A stretch of DNA of 37,380 nucleotides from Paracoccaceae bacterium (GTDB lineage: Bacteria; Pseudomonadota; Alphaproteobacteria; Rhodobacterales; Rhodobacteraceae), in NCBI GenBank assembly GCA_020441385.1, contig JAGRMG010000144.1, forward strand, positions 1 through 37,380. Direction: 5' to 3'. The notes beneath the pieces are model-generated. The model saw only the letters and a program-made list of their open reading frames with translations, made no database searches and was not told where the DNA came from. Made by a program: the position numbers and the translations under genes. Below are positions 30,031-37,380 of this stretch, in pieces (within the stretch, counting starts at the first letter, position 1; the number at the start of each line of letters is the position of its first letter).

Positions 30031-31683
30031 TCACGACCCCGCCGTCGTGCGGCATCCCGCGGTCAGGTCGAGAGCGGGTTTGCGTACCCCGGTCCGGATA
30101 TCGGCAAGCCCGAGAACGGTATGAAACAGGTTGTCCTGGCTGACCGGCCGACCCGCGCTTTGGGACAGGCACGTCATGTCGATGTTCATCGCCTCGCTGA
30201 ACCGTTGGGGCAACCACATCATGAAGGGAACCCGCGTCTGGACGTCCGGCGCCATGAATCTGGGCGCGGCATGCAGGTAGAGTCCGTGCTCGCCCAGGGA
30301 TTCGCCGTGATCGGACAGGTAGATCAGCGCGGGCAGGACGCGCGTATCCGATTGCAGCATGTCGATGGCCGCCGAAAGTACGCGGTCGGTTTCAAGGATC
30401 GAGTTGTCGTAGGCATTGACGATTTCCTCGGCCGTGCAATCGGAAAACTGCGCCGTGCGGCAATCGGGGCCAAACACGGCGGCCTCGGGCGGGTAGCGCA
30501 GATAATAGGCCGGGCCGTGACTGCCGATCATGTGCAGCACCAGAACGGTGTCGCGCTCGATCGCCGCCAACTCGCGTTCGAGCAGGGGCAGGAACACCGC
30601 GTCGGTGCACTCGCCCGTCGCGCAGGCCGAAGGATCGAGCGTCGCATCGACGCGCTGCCAGCCGGTGCGCGCGGCGATCTGCTGATCGCCGGTGTTGTTG
30701 TCCCACCATTGCACGTCGATCCCGGCATGGGCCAGCACGTCAAGCAGGTTTTCGGAGGCCAGAAAGCCCTGACGCGAATAGTCCCGGGCGTTCAGGGGCG
30801 AAAACATGCAGGGCACCGAGACTGCCGTCGAGGTTCCGCAGGACGTGGCATCGAGGTAGATCACATCGCGCCGGCGCAGCCCCGGCGTGGTATCGCGCGC
30901 ATAGCCGGCGAGGCCGAAATTCTGCGCCCGGACCGTTTCGCCCGCGAACACCACCAGAAGGATAGGCCGCTCAGCCGCCTGCAACAGCGGCCCCTTGACC
31001 GCGTCGCGACCCAGCGGGCGGGCCATTATGGCTGCGGTTTCCATCTCTTCGCGCGAATAACGCAGGACGGCATTGATCGTCGCTCCGGGCTGATAGAGCC
31101 GCATGAGTTCGTGATGTTCGCGCAGGACCGAAGCATTGGCCTTGTAGTCGAGCGACAGACACCCCAGCGTCAGGGCGACGCCCAAGACAATGCCCAGTGG
31201 CCAGCGCCACAGCACATGCAGCAGCCGCGGCCGCTTGACGCGCGGTACGAACAGCAGCAGCGCCGGAACCACGCCGGTCAGGAATATCTGCGCCGCGGCA
31301 TCCATCGTCAGCAGGTGACGGGATTCCGTGACGGTCGTCTCAAGCACGTTGCGCACCATCTCGCGGTCGATGATGATGCCCATGCTCTGATGGAAATAGC
31401 CGGCCGAGGCGGCGATCAATACCATAACCGCGGCCAGGGGCCGGTGTAGCCGGGGCAGGCTGACGAGCGCCAGAAGCAGCAGCGTCAAGCACCAGACCGC
31501 AGCCCCCAGAATGGCGACATTCGCGGCCGAGCCGGGAAATATCGCGCGCAGCGTATTCCAGAAGCCGGGATTGAGAACGACCATGATATAGGTGGCCACG
31601 GCAAGGTTCAGCCCGAGGGCGGAGACCTCGGGGCGTCGCCACACCCGGGGGTGCGCGATTGCGGATACGTCCGTTTCTGCCAT
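30031..31683 (-). CDS. eptA: Phosphoethanolamine transferase (EptA/MCR family)
   Basis: 550 residues from ATG 31683; a GTG at 31692 is a near alternative. Five N-terminal membrane helices (to about residue 175) precede a periplasmic alkaline-phosphatase-like domain. Catalytic and zinc residues line up with EptA and MCR-1: Glu249 (FAGETVRAQNF), nucleophile Thr284 (SCGTSTAVSVPCMF), Asp458/His459 (LSDHGESLGEHG). Cys pairs such as CATGEC and CRTAQFSDC match the family's disulfides. The enzyme transfers phosphoethanolamine from phosphatidylethanolamine to lipid A or another glycan, lowering surface charge and sensitivity to cationic peptides. It is divergent from a two-component pair, as in pmrC-pmrAB loci. 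The glycan acceptor in this organism is inferred. Confidence 0.92.
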   Translation of the reverse strand: MAETDVSAIAHPRVWRRPEVSALGLNLAVATYIMVVLNPGFWNTLRAIFPGSAANVAILGAAVWCLTLLLLALVSLPRLHRPLAAVMVLIAASAGYFHQSMGIIIDREMVRNVLETTVTESRHLLTMDAAAQIFLTGVVPALLLFVPRVKRPRLLHVLWRWPLGIVLGVALTLGCLSLDYKANASVLREHHELMRLYQPGATINAVLRYSREEMETAAIMARPLGRDAVKGPLLQAAERPILLVVFAGETVRAQNFGLAGYARDTTPGLRRRDVIYLDATSCGTSTAVSVPCMFSPLNARDYSRQGFLASENLLDVLAHAGIDVQWWDNNTGDQQIAARTGWQRVDATLDPSACATGECTDAVFLPLLERELAAIERDTVLVLHMIGSHGPAYYLRYPPEAAVFGPDCRTAQFSDCTAEEIVNAYDNSILETDRVLSAAIDMLQSDTRVLPALIYLSDHGESLGEHGLYLHAAPRFMAPDVQTRVPFMMWLPQRFSEAMNIDMTCLSQSAGRPVSQDNLFHTVLGLADIRTGVRKPALDLTAGCRTTAGS

Positions 31684-31725
31684 TCCTGCCACCTGCTCTC
31701 TGGTGGCGGCGCATTCGCACGCCGG

Positions 31726-31743
31726 GCTTTCACCAAGCTTACA
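31726..31743. promoter_or_regulatory. Direct repeat with 11-bp period, candidate response-regulator site
   Basis: GCTTTCA and GCTTACA (31726-31732 and 31737-31743) are separated by four bases, an 11-bp period. PmrA-type OmpR-family regulators bind hexamer repeats with this helical-turn spacing. It sits in the 118-bp gap between eptA and the response regulator, 43 bp from the eptA start and 58 bp from the regulator start, so it could control both. Confidence 0.5.
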
Positions 31744-31801
31744 ACGCCTCCGGGCGCGGAATTTTCTCGCGCCGGTCCGTCGGTGCCGTTATGGCTCGCC
31801 C

Positions 31802-32455
31802 ATGAGATTGTTGCTTGTCGAGGACGCGCCGGACCTGGCGGAGGCGCTTGTACGCTTTCTGCGCAAGGAAGGTTACGCCCCAGACCTTGCCGGCAGCCTC
31901 GATCTCGCCGAAACCGCCTTGCGGGTTACCGACTATGCCTGCGTGATCCTGGATTTGGGCCTGCCCGACGGATCGGGGCTGGATCTCTTGCGGTCACGAC
32001 GCGCCGCCGGCGACCTGACCCCGGTCATCGTCGTGACCGCCCGCGACCAGATCAGCGACCGGATTGCCGGCCTCGACGCCGGGGCGGACGACTATGTGAC
32101 CAAACCGTTCGACCTGAACGAATTGTCCGCGCGCATCCGGTCCAATGTCCGCCGCGCCGAGGGGGCGCCGGCCAATCGCCTGAGGGTGGGCGACCTGGTC
32201 ATCGACCGGGCCGGCGCGAAAGTCTGCCGGGACGGGGCCGAGGTCGTGCTGACCGGGAGGGAATGGGCTGTGCTCGAGGCGCTTCTGGGCGCCCGTGGCC
32301 GGATTCTGTCGCGCCAGGCGCTGGAGGATGCCATCTATGCCTTTGACGACCATGTCGAAGGCAATGCGGTCGAGGTCTACATTTCGCGCCTGCGTCAGAA
32401 ACTCGGTTCCGGCATCATCGAAACCCGGCGTGGCCTGGGATACATCCTTCGATGA
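31802..32455 (+). CDS. OmpR-family response regulator (PmrA/TctD/QseB-like)
   Basis: 217 residues from ATG 31802. Receiver domain with acidic pocket ED (7-8), phospho-acceptor Asp51 (VILDLGLPDGSG), conserved Thr79 (VVTARDQ) and Lys101 (DYVTKPFDL). The C-terminal winged helix (about 125-217) carries the trans-regulatory pattern VLTGREWAVLEALL...VEVYISRLRQKLGSGIIETRRGLGYIL. It overlaps the kinase start by four bases (ATGA). The neighbour eptA is the natural target. The name pmrA is not assigned, because the group also contains TctD and QseB regulators with the same architecture. Confidence 0.93.
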   Translation: MRLLLVEDAPDLAEALVRFLRKEGYAPDLAGSLDLAETALRVTDYACVILDLGLPDGSGLDLLRSRRAAGDLTPVIVVTARDQISDRIAGLDAGADDYVTKPFDLNELSARIRSNVRRAEGAPANRLRVGDLVIDRAGAKVCRDGAEVVLTGREWAVLEALLGARGRILSRQALEDAIYAFDDHVEGNAVEVYISRLRQKLGSGIIETRRGLGYILR

Positions 32456-33705
32456 GCCGCGGGGCGGTCAGGCGGTGGACGTTGCGCGGGCGGCTGTCGC
32501 GCAACGTGCTGTCCGCCGTCGCCCTGGGCTGGGCCGTGATGATCGCGCTTGCCCTCGTGGCGCTTGGTCACGAGATGAACGAGGTTCTCGACAACGAAAT
32601 GGAAGCGGTCGTGGGGCTGTCGGTACAGTTTTTCGACAGTTCGGACGATCAGACGATCCCGCAGATCCTGGGCTTTCAGGAGGAGGAGGGCGAAAAGGCC
32701 CTGCGGATATTCCGGGCGGGCGGCCCGGTTCCGGATGCGCCCTGGGGCCGTATGGCCGGGGATGGCTTTTACGATCTCGACGGCTGGCGGGTGTTGCGTC
32801 AAAGCACCGGCGGAACGATCATCGAGATCGGGCAAAGCAAGGCCTGGCGCCGTGAGGAAATGCTTGAAAGTGCCGGGTTCTTTCTGGTTCTGATGGCCGG
32901 TCAGCTTGTGCTGCTGCTGCTGGTCATCCGGCGCGCGGTCAACGCGTCGATGGAACCGGTCGACCGGTTCGCGCGCACCATCGCCGGGCGCAGGCCCGAG
33001 GACATGTCCGACCTGCCCGCCGACAACCTGGCCGAGGAACTGGCCCCGCTGGCGCTGGCGCTGAACGGTTATCTGGGCAGGATCAGGGATCTGCGCGATG
33101 CCGAACGTCAGTTTGTCGCCAATGCCGCGCATGAATTGCGCACGCCGCTCGCCACGGCGCGCGCCCGGCTCCAGGCCGACGGAACCGCGTCGGGCCGGGC
33201 CGTGATAGATACCCTGGACGCGATGGCCCGGCGCGTCGAACGCCTGCTGCAACTTTCGCGCGCCGAGGCCGGGATCGGCCGGAGTGGTGGCCCGACGGAT
33301 CTGCGCCGCGTGCTGGGGCTGCTGATCGGCGAAGCCGAGCGCCGGTTTCAGCAGCCGGTCGCGTTCGACGATGACGCCGCCGGATCGCCGGTATTGCCCG
33401 TCGACCCTGACGCCCTGGCGATCCTGCTGACCAACCTGCTGGAAAATGCCATCCAGCATGGCGCCGGGAATGTTCGTGTCGCGCTTGGTCCGGATTTGCG
33501 GCTCGCGATCTGCAACGACGTCGCCGAGGGTGCCGAATTCCATCCGGGCCGGTTCCGGAAAGGCAACGCTTCGGGGGGCAGCGGGCTGGGACTGGCCATT
33601 GCGCAGATGATCGCCAAGGATCTGGGGGTCGCGCTGAATTGGTCGATCCGGGGCGGCAGGGCGACCGTTGCGCTGGACCTTTCCGGTGCCGCGGCCGGCC
33701 GGTGA
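32452..33705 (+). CDS. Sensor histidine kinase (PmrB/QseC/TctE-like)
   Basis: 417 residues, starting in the ATGA overlap. Membrane helices at about 20-40 and 142-160 flank a periplasmic sensor of 100 residues. That loop is acidic and contains Glu-x-x-Glu at 41-44 (EMNE) and 78-81 (in EEEGE); in PmrB such motifs bind Fe(III). A HAMP-like linker follows, then the H box with His227 (NAAHELRTPLATARARL), the N box (LLTNLLENAIQHG) and the G box (SGGSGLGLAIAQ). It should phosphorylate the regulator encoded just upstream. The cue is unknown: metal, acid or cationic peptide are inferences from the PmrB comparison. It is convergent with dnaE2, 22 bp apart. Confidence 0.92.
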   Translation: MSRGAVRRWTLRGRLSRNVLSAVALGWAVMIALALVALGHEMNEVLDNEMEAVVGLSVQFFDSSDDQTIPQILGFQEEEGEKALRIFRAGGPVPDAPWGRMAGDGFYDLDGWRVLRQSTGGTIIEIGQSKAWRREEMLESAGFFLVLMAGQLVLLLLVIRRAVNASMEPVDRFARTIAGRRPEDMSDLPADNLAEELAPLALALNGYLGRIRDLRDAERQFVANAAHELRTPLATARARLQADGTASGRAVIDTLDAMARRVERLLQLSRAEAGIGRSGGPTDLRRVLGLLIGEAERRFQQPVAFDDDAAGSPVLPVDPDALAILLTNLLENAIQHGAGNVRVALGPDLRLAICNDVAEGAEFHPGRFRKGNASGGSGLGLAIAQMIAKDLGVALNWSIRGGRATVALDLSGAAAGR

Positions 33706-33727
33706 ATGCGATTGGCCGCGACGTGCC

Positions 33728-36700
33728 CTAATGGAAATCCCTGCTGGGAAACAGCCGTTTGGCTTGGTCGCGGGGGTGCTTGGCGCGGGGGGGCTGGCGG
33801 TGGCGGCGGGGGGCGTCGTCGGCCCGGGGCCCGGTGATGCCGATGGCGTCGTCCATCGGGTGGCCCAGATCGGAGAGCCGGTGCGAGAGGTCTTCCATCT
33901 GTTGCGCGATCAGATGCACGATGATGCCCTCGCGTTGCAGAAAGCCCGATACCCGCAACAGCCGCCCGCCCATGACGATGCGGCGGAAGCGTTCGTAAAC
34001 CCTGGGCCAGACCACCACGTTGCAGACGCCGGTTTCGTCCTCCAGCGTCAGAAAGATCACACCCGAAGCCGTGCCCGGGCGCTGCCGCGTTATGACAAGG
34101 CCGCAGACGCCGACCCGCCCCGGCGGCACCGCGGACAACCTGTCATGGGGGGTCAGGCCGGGGATCGTCGGGCGCAGCAGTTCCATTGGATGCGCGCGCA
34201 GCGTCAGGCGCATGGACACATAATCCTCCACCACTTCCTCGCCCAGATGCATCGCCGGCAGATCGACCCGCGGTTCGCGGATGCTTTCCCCGTCGACCGG
34301 GTCGCCGAACAGCGGCAGCGGGGCCTGCCCCCGGACCGCCCTGACCTGCCAGAGCGCATCGCGCCGGGTCAGGCCCATATCGGAAAACGCATCCGCCTCG
34401 GCCAGCCGTTCCAGCACCGCCGGGGTGATGCCGGCGCGCAGCCAGACGGCTTGCGGGTCGGGATAGCCGTTGCCGCGGGCCGCAACGATCCAGGCTGCGT
34501 CCTCCTTCTTGAAGCCCTTGATCTGGCGAAAGCCGAGCCGCAGCGCCAGCGCCCCGTCGGCGCGCCGCTCAAGCGTGTTGTCCCAGTCGCTGCCGTTCAC
34601 GCAGACGGGGCGCACCTCGACATGGTGGTCGCGCAGATCGCGCACGATCTGGGCCGGGGCATAGAACCCCATCGGCTGGGAATTCAGAAGCGCGCAGGCA
34701 AACACCGCCGGGTGATGGCATTTCAGCCAGGCGGACACATAGACGAGCATGGCAAAGGCCGCCGCATGGCTTTCGGGAAACCCGTAATCCGCGAACCCCT
34801 CGATCTGTCCGAAACAACGCTCGGCCACCTCGGCGCTGTAACCGTTCTTCAGCATTCCCCTGGTGAACTTGTCCCTGAATGCGCCGATCGTGCCCATGCG
34901 CCGGAACGAGGCCAGCGAGCGGCGCAGATGGTCGGCCTCTTCCGCGGAAAACCCCGCACCGACCACGGCGATCCGCATCGCCTGTTCCTGAAACAGCGGC
35001 ACGCCGAGCGTGCGCGCGGTGACGGCCTCCAGCGCCGGGCCGAGAGGCTCGGGTTTCTCCAGCCCCTGCCGCCGCCGGATATAGGGCTGAACCATGCCGC
35101 CCTGGATCGGCCCGGGGCGGACGATGGCGACCTCGATCACCAGATCGTAGAAGGTTTGGGGCTTCATCCGGGGCAGAAAGTTCATCTGCGCCCGGCTTTC
35201 GACCTGAAACACGCCGACGGCATCGGCCCTTTGCAGCATGTCGTAGGTCGCGCGATCCTCCTGCGGGACGGTGGCGATTGTCAAATCCCGCCTTTCGTGC
35301 CGCGCCATCAGATCGAACGCCTTGCGGATGCACGACAGCATTCCCAGCCCCAGAACATCGACCTTCAGAATGCCCAGCGTGTCGATATCGTCCTTGTCCC
35401 ATTCGATGACGGTGCGATCCTCCATCGCGGCGTTCTCGATGGGGCAAAGTTCATCCAGCCGCCCCCTGGTGATGACGAAACCGCCCACATGTTGGGACAG
35501 GTGGCGGGGAAAGCCGATGATCTCTCCGATAAGGCGGATCGTTTGCGCAAGGCGGCGGTCGTCCGGGTTCAGCCCCAGTTCCCTGATCCTGTCCGGGTCC
35601 GCGCCGCGGTTCGACATGCCCCAGATCTGGCCGGACAGCCCGGCCGTCACGTCCTGGGACAGGCCCATCACCTTGCCCACCTCGCGGATCGCGGCCCGGC
35701 TGCGGAAATGGATCACCGTGGCGCAAAGCCCGGCGCGATGGCGGCCGTATTTGCGGTAAATCCACTGGATCACCTCCTCGCGCCGCTCGTGTTCGAAATC
35801 CACGTCGATATCGGGCGGTTCGCCCCGGTATTTCGAGATGAAGCGTTCAAAGACCATGGCGATCTGGTCGGGCGACACATCGGTTATGCCCAGCAGATAG
35901 CACAGGACGGAATTGGCCGCGGAACCGCGCCCCTGGCAGAGAATGCCCTGCGAGCGGGCGAACTGGACGATGTCGTGGACCGTCAGGAAATAGGCGGGAA
36001 AACCCAGTTCCGAGACAAGCGCGAGTTCCTTGGCGATGAGATCGTGCACCCGTTTCGGCGCCCCATCCGGATAGCGGCGTTCCAGGCCCTGCCGCGTCAG
36101 CCGTTCCAGCCGCTGCTGCGGTGTCTCGTGTTCGGAAATCTCGTCGGGGTATTCGTAGCTGAGTTCGCTCAGGCAGAAGCAACACCTCGCCGCGATCTCC
36201 AGCGTGCGGCGCAGGGCGGCGGGGTGGTTGCGAAACACCCGCGCCATGTCGTCATGCCCTTTCAGCCGCCGTTCCGCATTGGGCAGGGCGCGGGTGCCGA
36301 TTTCGTCGATGGTGACATGTTCGCGCATGCAGGTCAGCACATCGGCCAGTTGACGGCGCGAGGCCCGGTGCATCAGCACATCCCCCACCGCCACCATGGG
36401 CGCCGAGGTCTTCAGCGCCAGCCGGGCGCAGGCATTCAGATAGGCCTGATCGGAGCCGTCGTAACGCGGCGCAGCGCCCAGAAAGACATGCCCCGGAAAA
36501 CGGCGCTGCATCCGTTGGATATGCGGCGCCGCGTCTTGCAGCCGCCCTTGAGGAAGCGCGATCAGGATCATGCCCGTGCAGGCGTTGTGCATGTCGTCCA
36601 GATCGAGATGGCATGCGCCCTTTTCCGCCCGCCGCTTGCCCAGGGTCAGCAGCCGGGCAAGCCGGCCATAGGCGGCCCGGTCGCGCGGCAGGGCGACCCA

Positions 36701-37033
36701 GTCGACCGGACTGTCGCGCAGCACCAGACGGCTGCCGACGATCAGCTTTGGAAGTTGCGCGGCAGGAACGGCCTTTCCGGCGCTGCGGGTCAATTCCCTT
36801 AGCGCCGAATAGGCCCGCACCACCCCGGCAAGCGAGTTGCGGTCGGTGATCGCGACCGCCGACAGGCCCAGTTCGGCCGCCCGTGTCATCATTTCCTCGG
36901 GGTGTGACGCCCCGGTCAGAAAGGTGAAATTCGTGGTTACGCAAAGCTCGGCATAGCCCGCCTCGCCGGGATGGCGCGGCCTGTCGGAACGGCCGGTTCC
37001 GGGCTGTCCATGGGCGCGCGTGCCTTCGGTCAT
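33728..37033 (-). CDS. dnaE2: Error-prone DNA polymerase DnaE2 (ImuC)
   Basis: 1101 residues from ATG 37033, with AGGGAGAA upstream and a four-base overlap with imuB; the in-frame start at 37081 lies inside imuB. It is a C-family polymerase for SOS mutagenesis and lesion bypass together with ImuA and ImuB. The N-terminal PHP domain is degenerate (VTTNFTFLTGASHPEEM and ITDRNSLAG have lost metal-binding His residues). The palm carries Asp408/Asp410 (PDIDVDF) and the VDVLGLG motif. Then come the fingers (QEQAMRIAVVGAGFS, FADYGFPESHAAAFA), a helix-hairpin-helix and an OB fold (GVCGLVITRQRPGTASGVIFLTLEDETG). DnaE2 lacks the C-terminal clamp-binding end of DnaE1, so it relies on ImuB. Confidence 0.96.
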   Translation of the reverse strand: MTEGTRAHGQPGTGRSDRPRHPGEAGYAELCVTTNFTFLTGASHPEEMMTRAAELGLSAVAITDRNSLAGVVRAYSALRELTRSAGKAVPAAQLPKLIVGSRLVLRDSPVDWVALPRDRAAYGRLARLLTLGKRRAEKGACHLDLDDMHNACTGMILIALPQGRLQDAAPHIQRMQRRFPGHVFLGAAPRYDGSDQAYLNACARLALKTSAPMVAVGDVLMHRASRRQLADVLTCMREHVTIDEIGTRALPNAERRLKGHDDMARVFRNHPAALRRTLEIAARCCFCLSELSYEYPDEISEHETPQQRLERLTRQGLERRYPDGAPKRVHDLIAKELALVSELGFPAYFLTVHDIVQFARSQGILCQGRGSAANSVLCYLLGITDVSPDQIAMVFERFISKYRGEPPDIDVDFEHERREEVIQWIYRKYGRHRAGLCATVIHFRSRAAIREVGKVMGLSQDVTAGLSGQIWGMSNRGADPDRIRELGLNPDDRRLAQTIRLIGEIIGFPRHLSQHVGGFVITRGRLDELCPIENAAMEDRTVIEWDKDDIDTLGILKVDVLGLGMLSCIRKAFDLMARHERRDLTIATVPQEDRATYDMLQRADAVGVFQVESRAQMNFLPRMKPQTFYDLVIEVAIVRPGPIQGGMVQPYIRRRQGLEKPEPLGPALEAVTARTLGVPLFQEQAMRIAVVGAGFSAEEADHLRRSLASFRRMGTIGAFRDKFTRGMLKNGYSAEVAERCFGQIEGFADYGFPESHAAAFAMLVYVSAWLKCHHPAVFACALLNSQPMGFYAPAQIVRDLRDHHVEVRPVCVNGSDWDNTLERRADGALALRLGFRQIKGFKKEDAAWIVAARGNGYPDPQAVWLRAGITPAVLERLAEADAFSDMGLTRRDALWQVRAVRGQAPLPLFGDPVDGESIREPRVDLPAMHLGEEVVEDYVSMRLTLRAHPMELLRPTIPGLTPHDRLSAVPPGRVGVCGLVITRQRPGTASGVIFLTLEDETGVCNVVVWPRVYERFRRIVMGGRLLRVSGFLQREGIIVHLIAQQMEDLSHRLSDLGHPMDDAIGITGPRADDAPRRHRQPPRAKHPRDQAKRLFPSRDFH

Positions 37034-37380
37034 GCGAATTCTCCCTGCACGAACCAACCGGGGTTCTGCGGCGTATGGCAAAGCCAGAGCCGGCGCCCCT
37101 GCCGGGTCTCCACCAGCCAGTAGTCGCGCATTCCGCTGCGCCAGTTGTCATCCTCCAGCCACCATTCCGGGGCGATCCGTTCCGGCCCCGTGGCGCGGGC
37201 CACGGACAGCGACATGCGCCGCCAGCGAAACCGTGCGGGGGGCCGCAGCCCGGTCCCGGCGATGGGTTCCGGTGCAAACAGGCGCAACGGGCGCGGGCGC
37301 AGGCTGACCCATGGCCCGCCCGGTTCCGAATAGGCGGCCGCGGCGATGACAAAGCCGCGCTCGGGGATGTGGCTGTCGGC
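37030..37380 (-). CDS. imuB: ImuB, Y-family polymerase-like protein (C-terminal part)
   Basis: Only the last 116 codons are in the window; the frame enters from the right edge and stops at 37030, overlapping the dnaE2 start (ATGA). The sequence has the end of the alphaproteobacterial ImuB C-terminus: RPLRLFAPEPI, WRRMSLSVARATGPERIAPEWW, DYWLVETRQGRRLWLCHT and WFVQGEFA, the usual DNA polymerase Y-like tail shared with ImuA-ImuB-DnaE2 cassettes. ImuB is catalytically dead and bridges DnaE2 to the sliding clamp. Coupling by overlap fits a fixed ratio. imuA, and any LexA box, lie outside. Confidence 0.9.
   Translation of the reverse strand, partial: ADSHIPERGFVIAAAAYSEPGGPWVSLRPRPLRLFAPEPIAGTGLRPPARFRWRRMSLSVARATGPERIAPEWWLEDDNWRSGMRDYWLVETRQGRRLWLCHTPQNPGWFVQGEFA

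Noticed and set aside
33668-36802. 1044-codon open frame on the plus strand opposite dnaE2
   Set aside because: It is fully antisense to a conserved polymerase, with His/Arg/Gln-rich low-meaning sequence and no recognisable motif.

Overview
The window is high-GC, densely packed DNA from an alphaproteobacterium, most likely Rhodobacterales (Rhodobacteraceae/Roseobacter type). This rests on gene content and order: hflK-hflC-DUF2065-Do protease; ftsY-EamA-yciB; a PutA without the N-terminal DNA-binding domain next to a divergent Lrp-type PutR; an alphaproteobacterial imuB-dnaE2 cassette; and an intergenic repeat of a kind I associate with this family. I see no integrase, transposase, phage gene, CRISPR array or rRNA. 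It reads as ordinary chromosome with a few accessory pieces.

Layout. 1-1563: a partial glutathione S-transferase, a small membrane protein and a divergent MarR regulator, with two copies of one 12-bp operator set into the promoter. 1.65-7.93 kb: a plus-strand run rpiA-gor-hflK-hflC-DUF2065-degP (sugar phosphate and glutathione redox metabolism, then membrane and periplasmic protein quality control), closed by a strong terminator. 8.0-11.6 kb, minus strand: ftsY, an EamA transporter, yciB and a Crp-family regulator. 11.7-14.9 kb: a kinase-like protein, a lysoplasmalogenase, an AlkB-type membrane hydroxylase and a small secreted protein. 14.9-21.9 kb: xseA, a DJ-1/PfpI protein, purD, a PAS-LuxR regulator, a CurA-like oxidoreductase, an inositol monophosphatase and a rhomboid protease.

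21.9-26.0 kb is the proline catabolism locus putA/putR. A secreted TPR protein and tRNA-Leu(TAA) follow. 26.8-30.0 kb holds a DAO-type flavoprotein and a divergent two-gene operon (FAH-family hydrolase plus SDR dehydrogenase) that looks like the end of an acid-sugar route such as L-fuconate or L-rhamnonate breakdown. 30.0-33.7 kb is an EptA/MCR-type phosphoethanolamine transferase divergent from an OmpR-type response regulator and its histidine kinase, the same gene set as pmrC/eptA with pmrAB, with an 11-bp-period direct repeat between them. 33.7 kb to the end is dnaE2 and the 3' end of imuB, the SOS mutagenesis cassette.

The best candidates for something less described are the eptA/two-component module, the twin-operator MarR locus, the tandem repeat ahead of degP, and the kinase-like protein without a catalytic Asp. 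Each is built from known families; I did not find a clearly new multi-gene system. Many long open frames antisense to real genes (for example opposite dnaE2, putA and rpiA-gor) are high-GC artefacts and are left out. All promoter and operator calls are read by eye.
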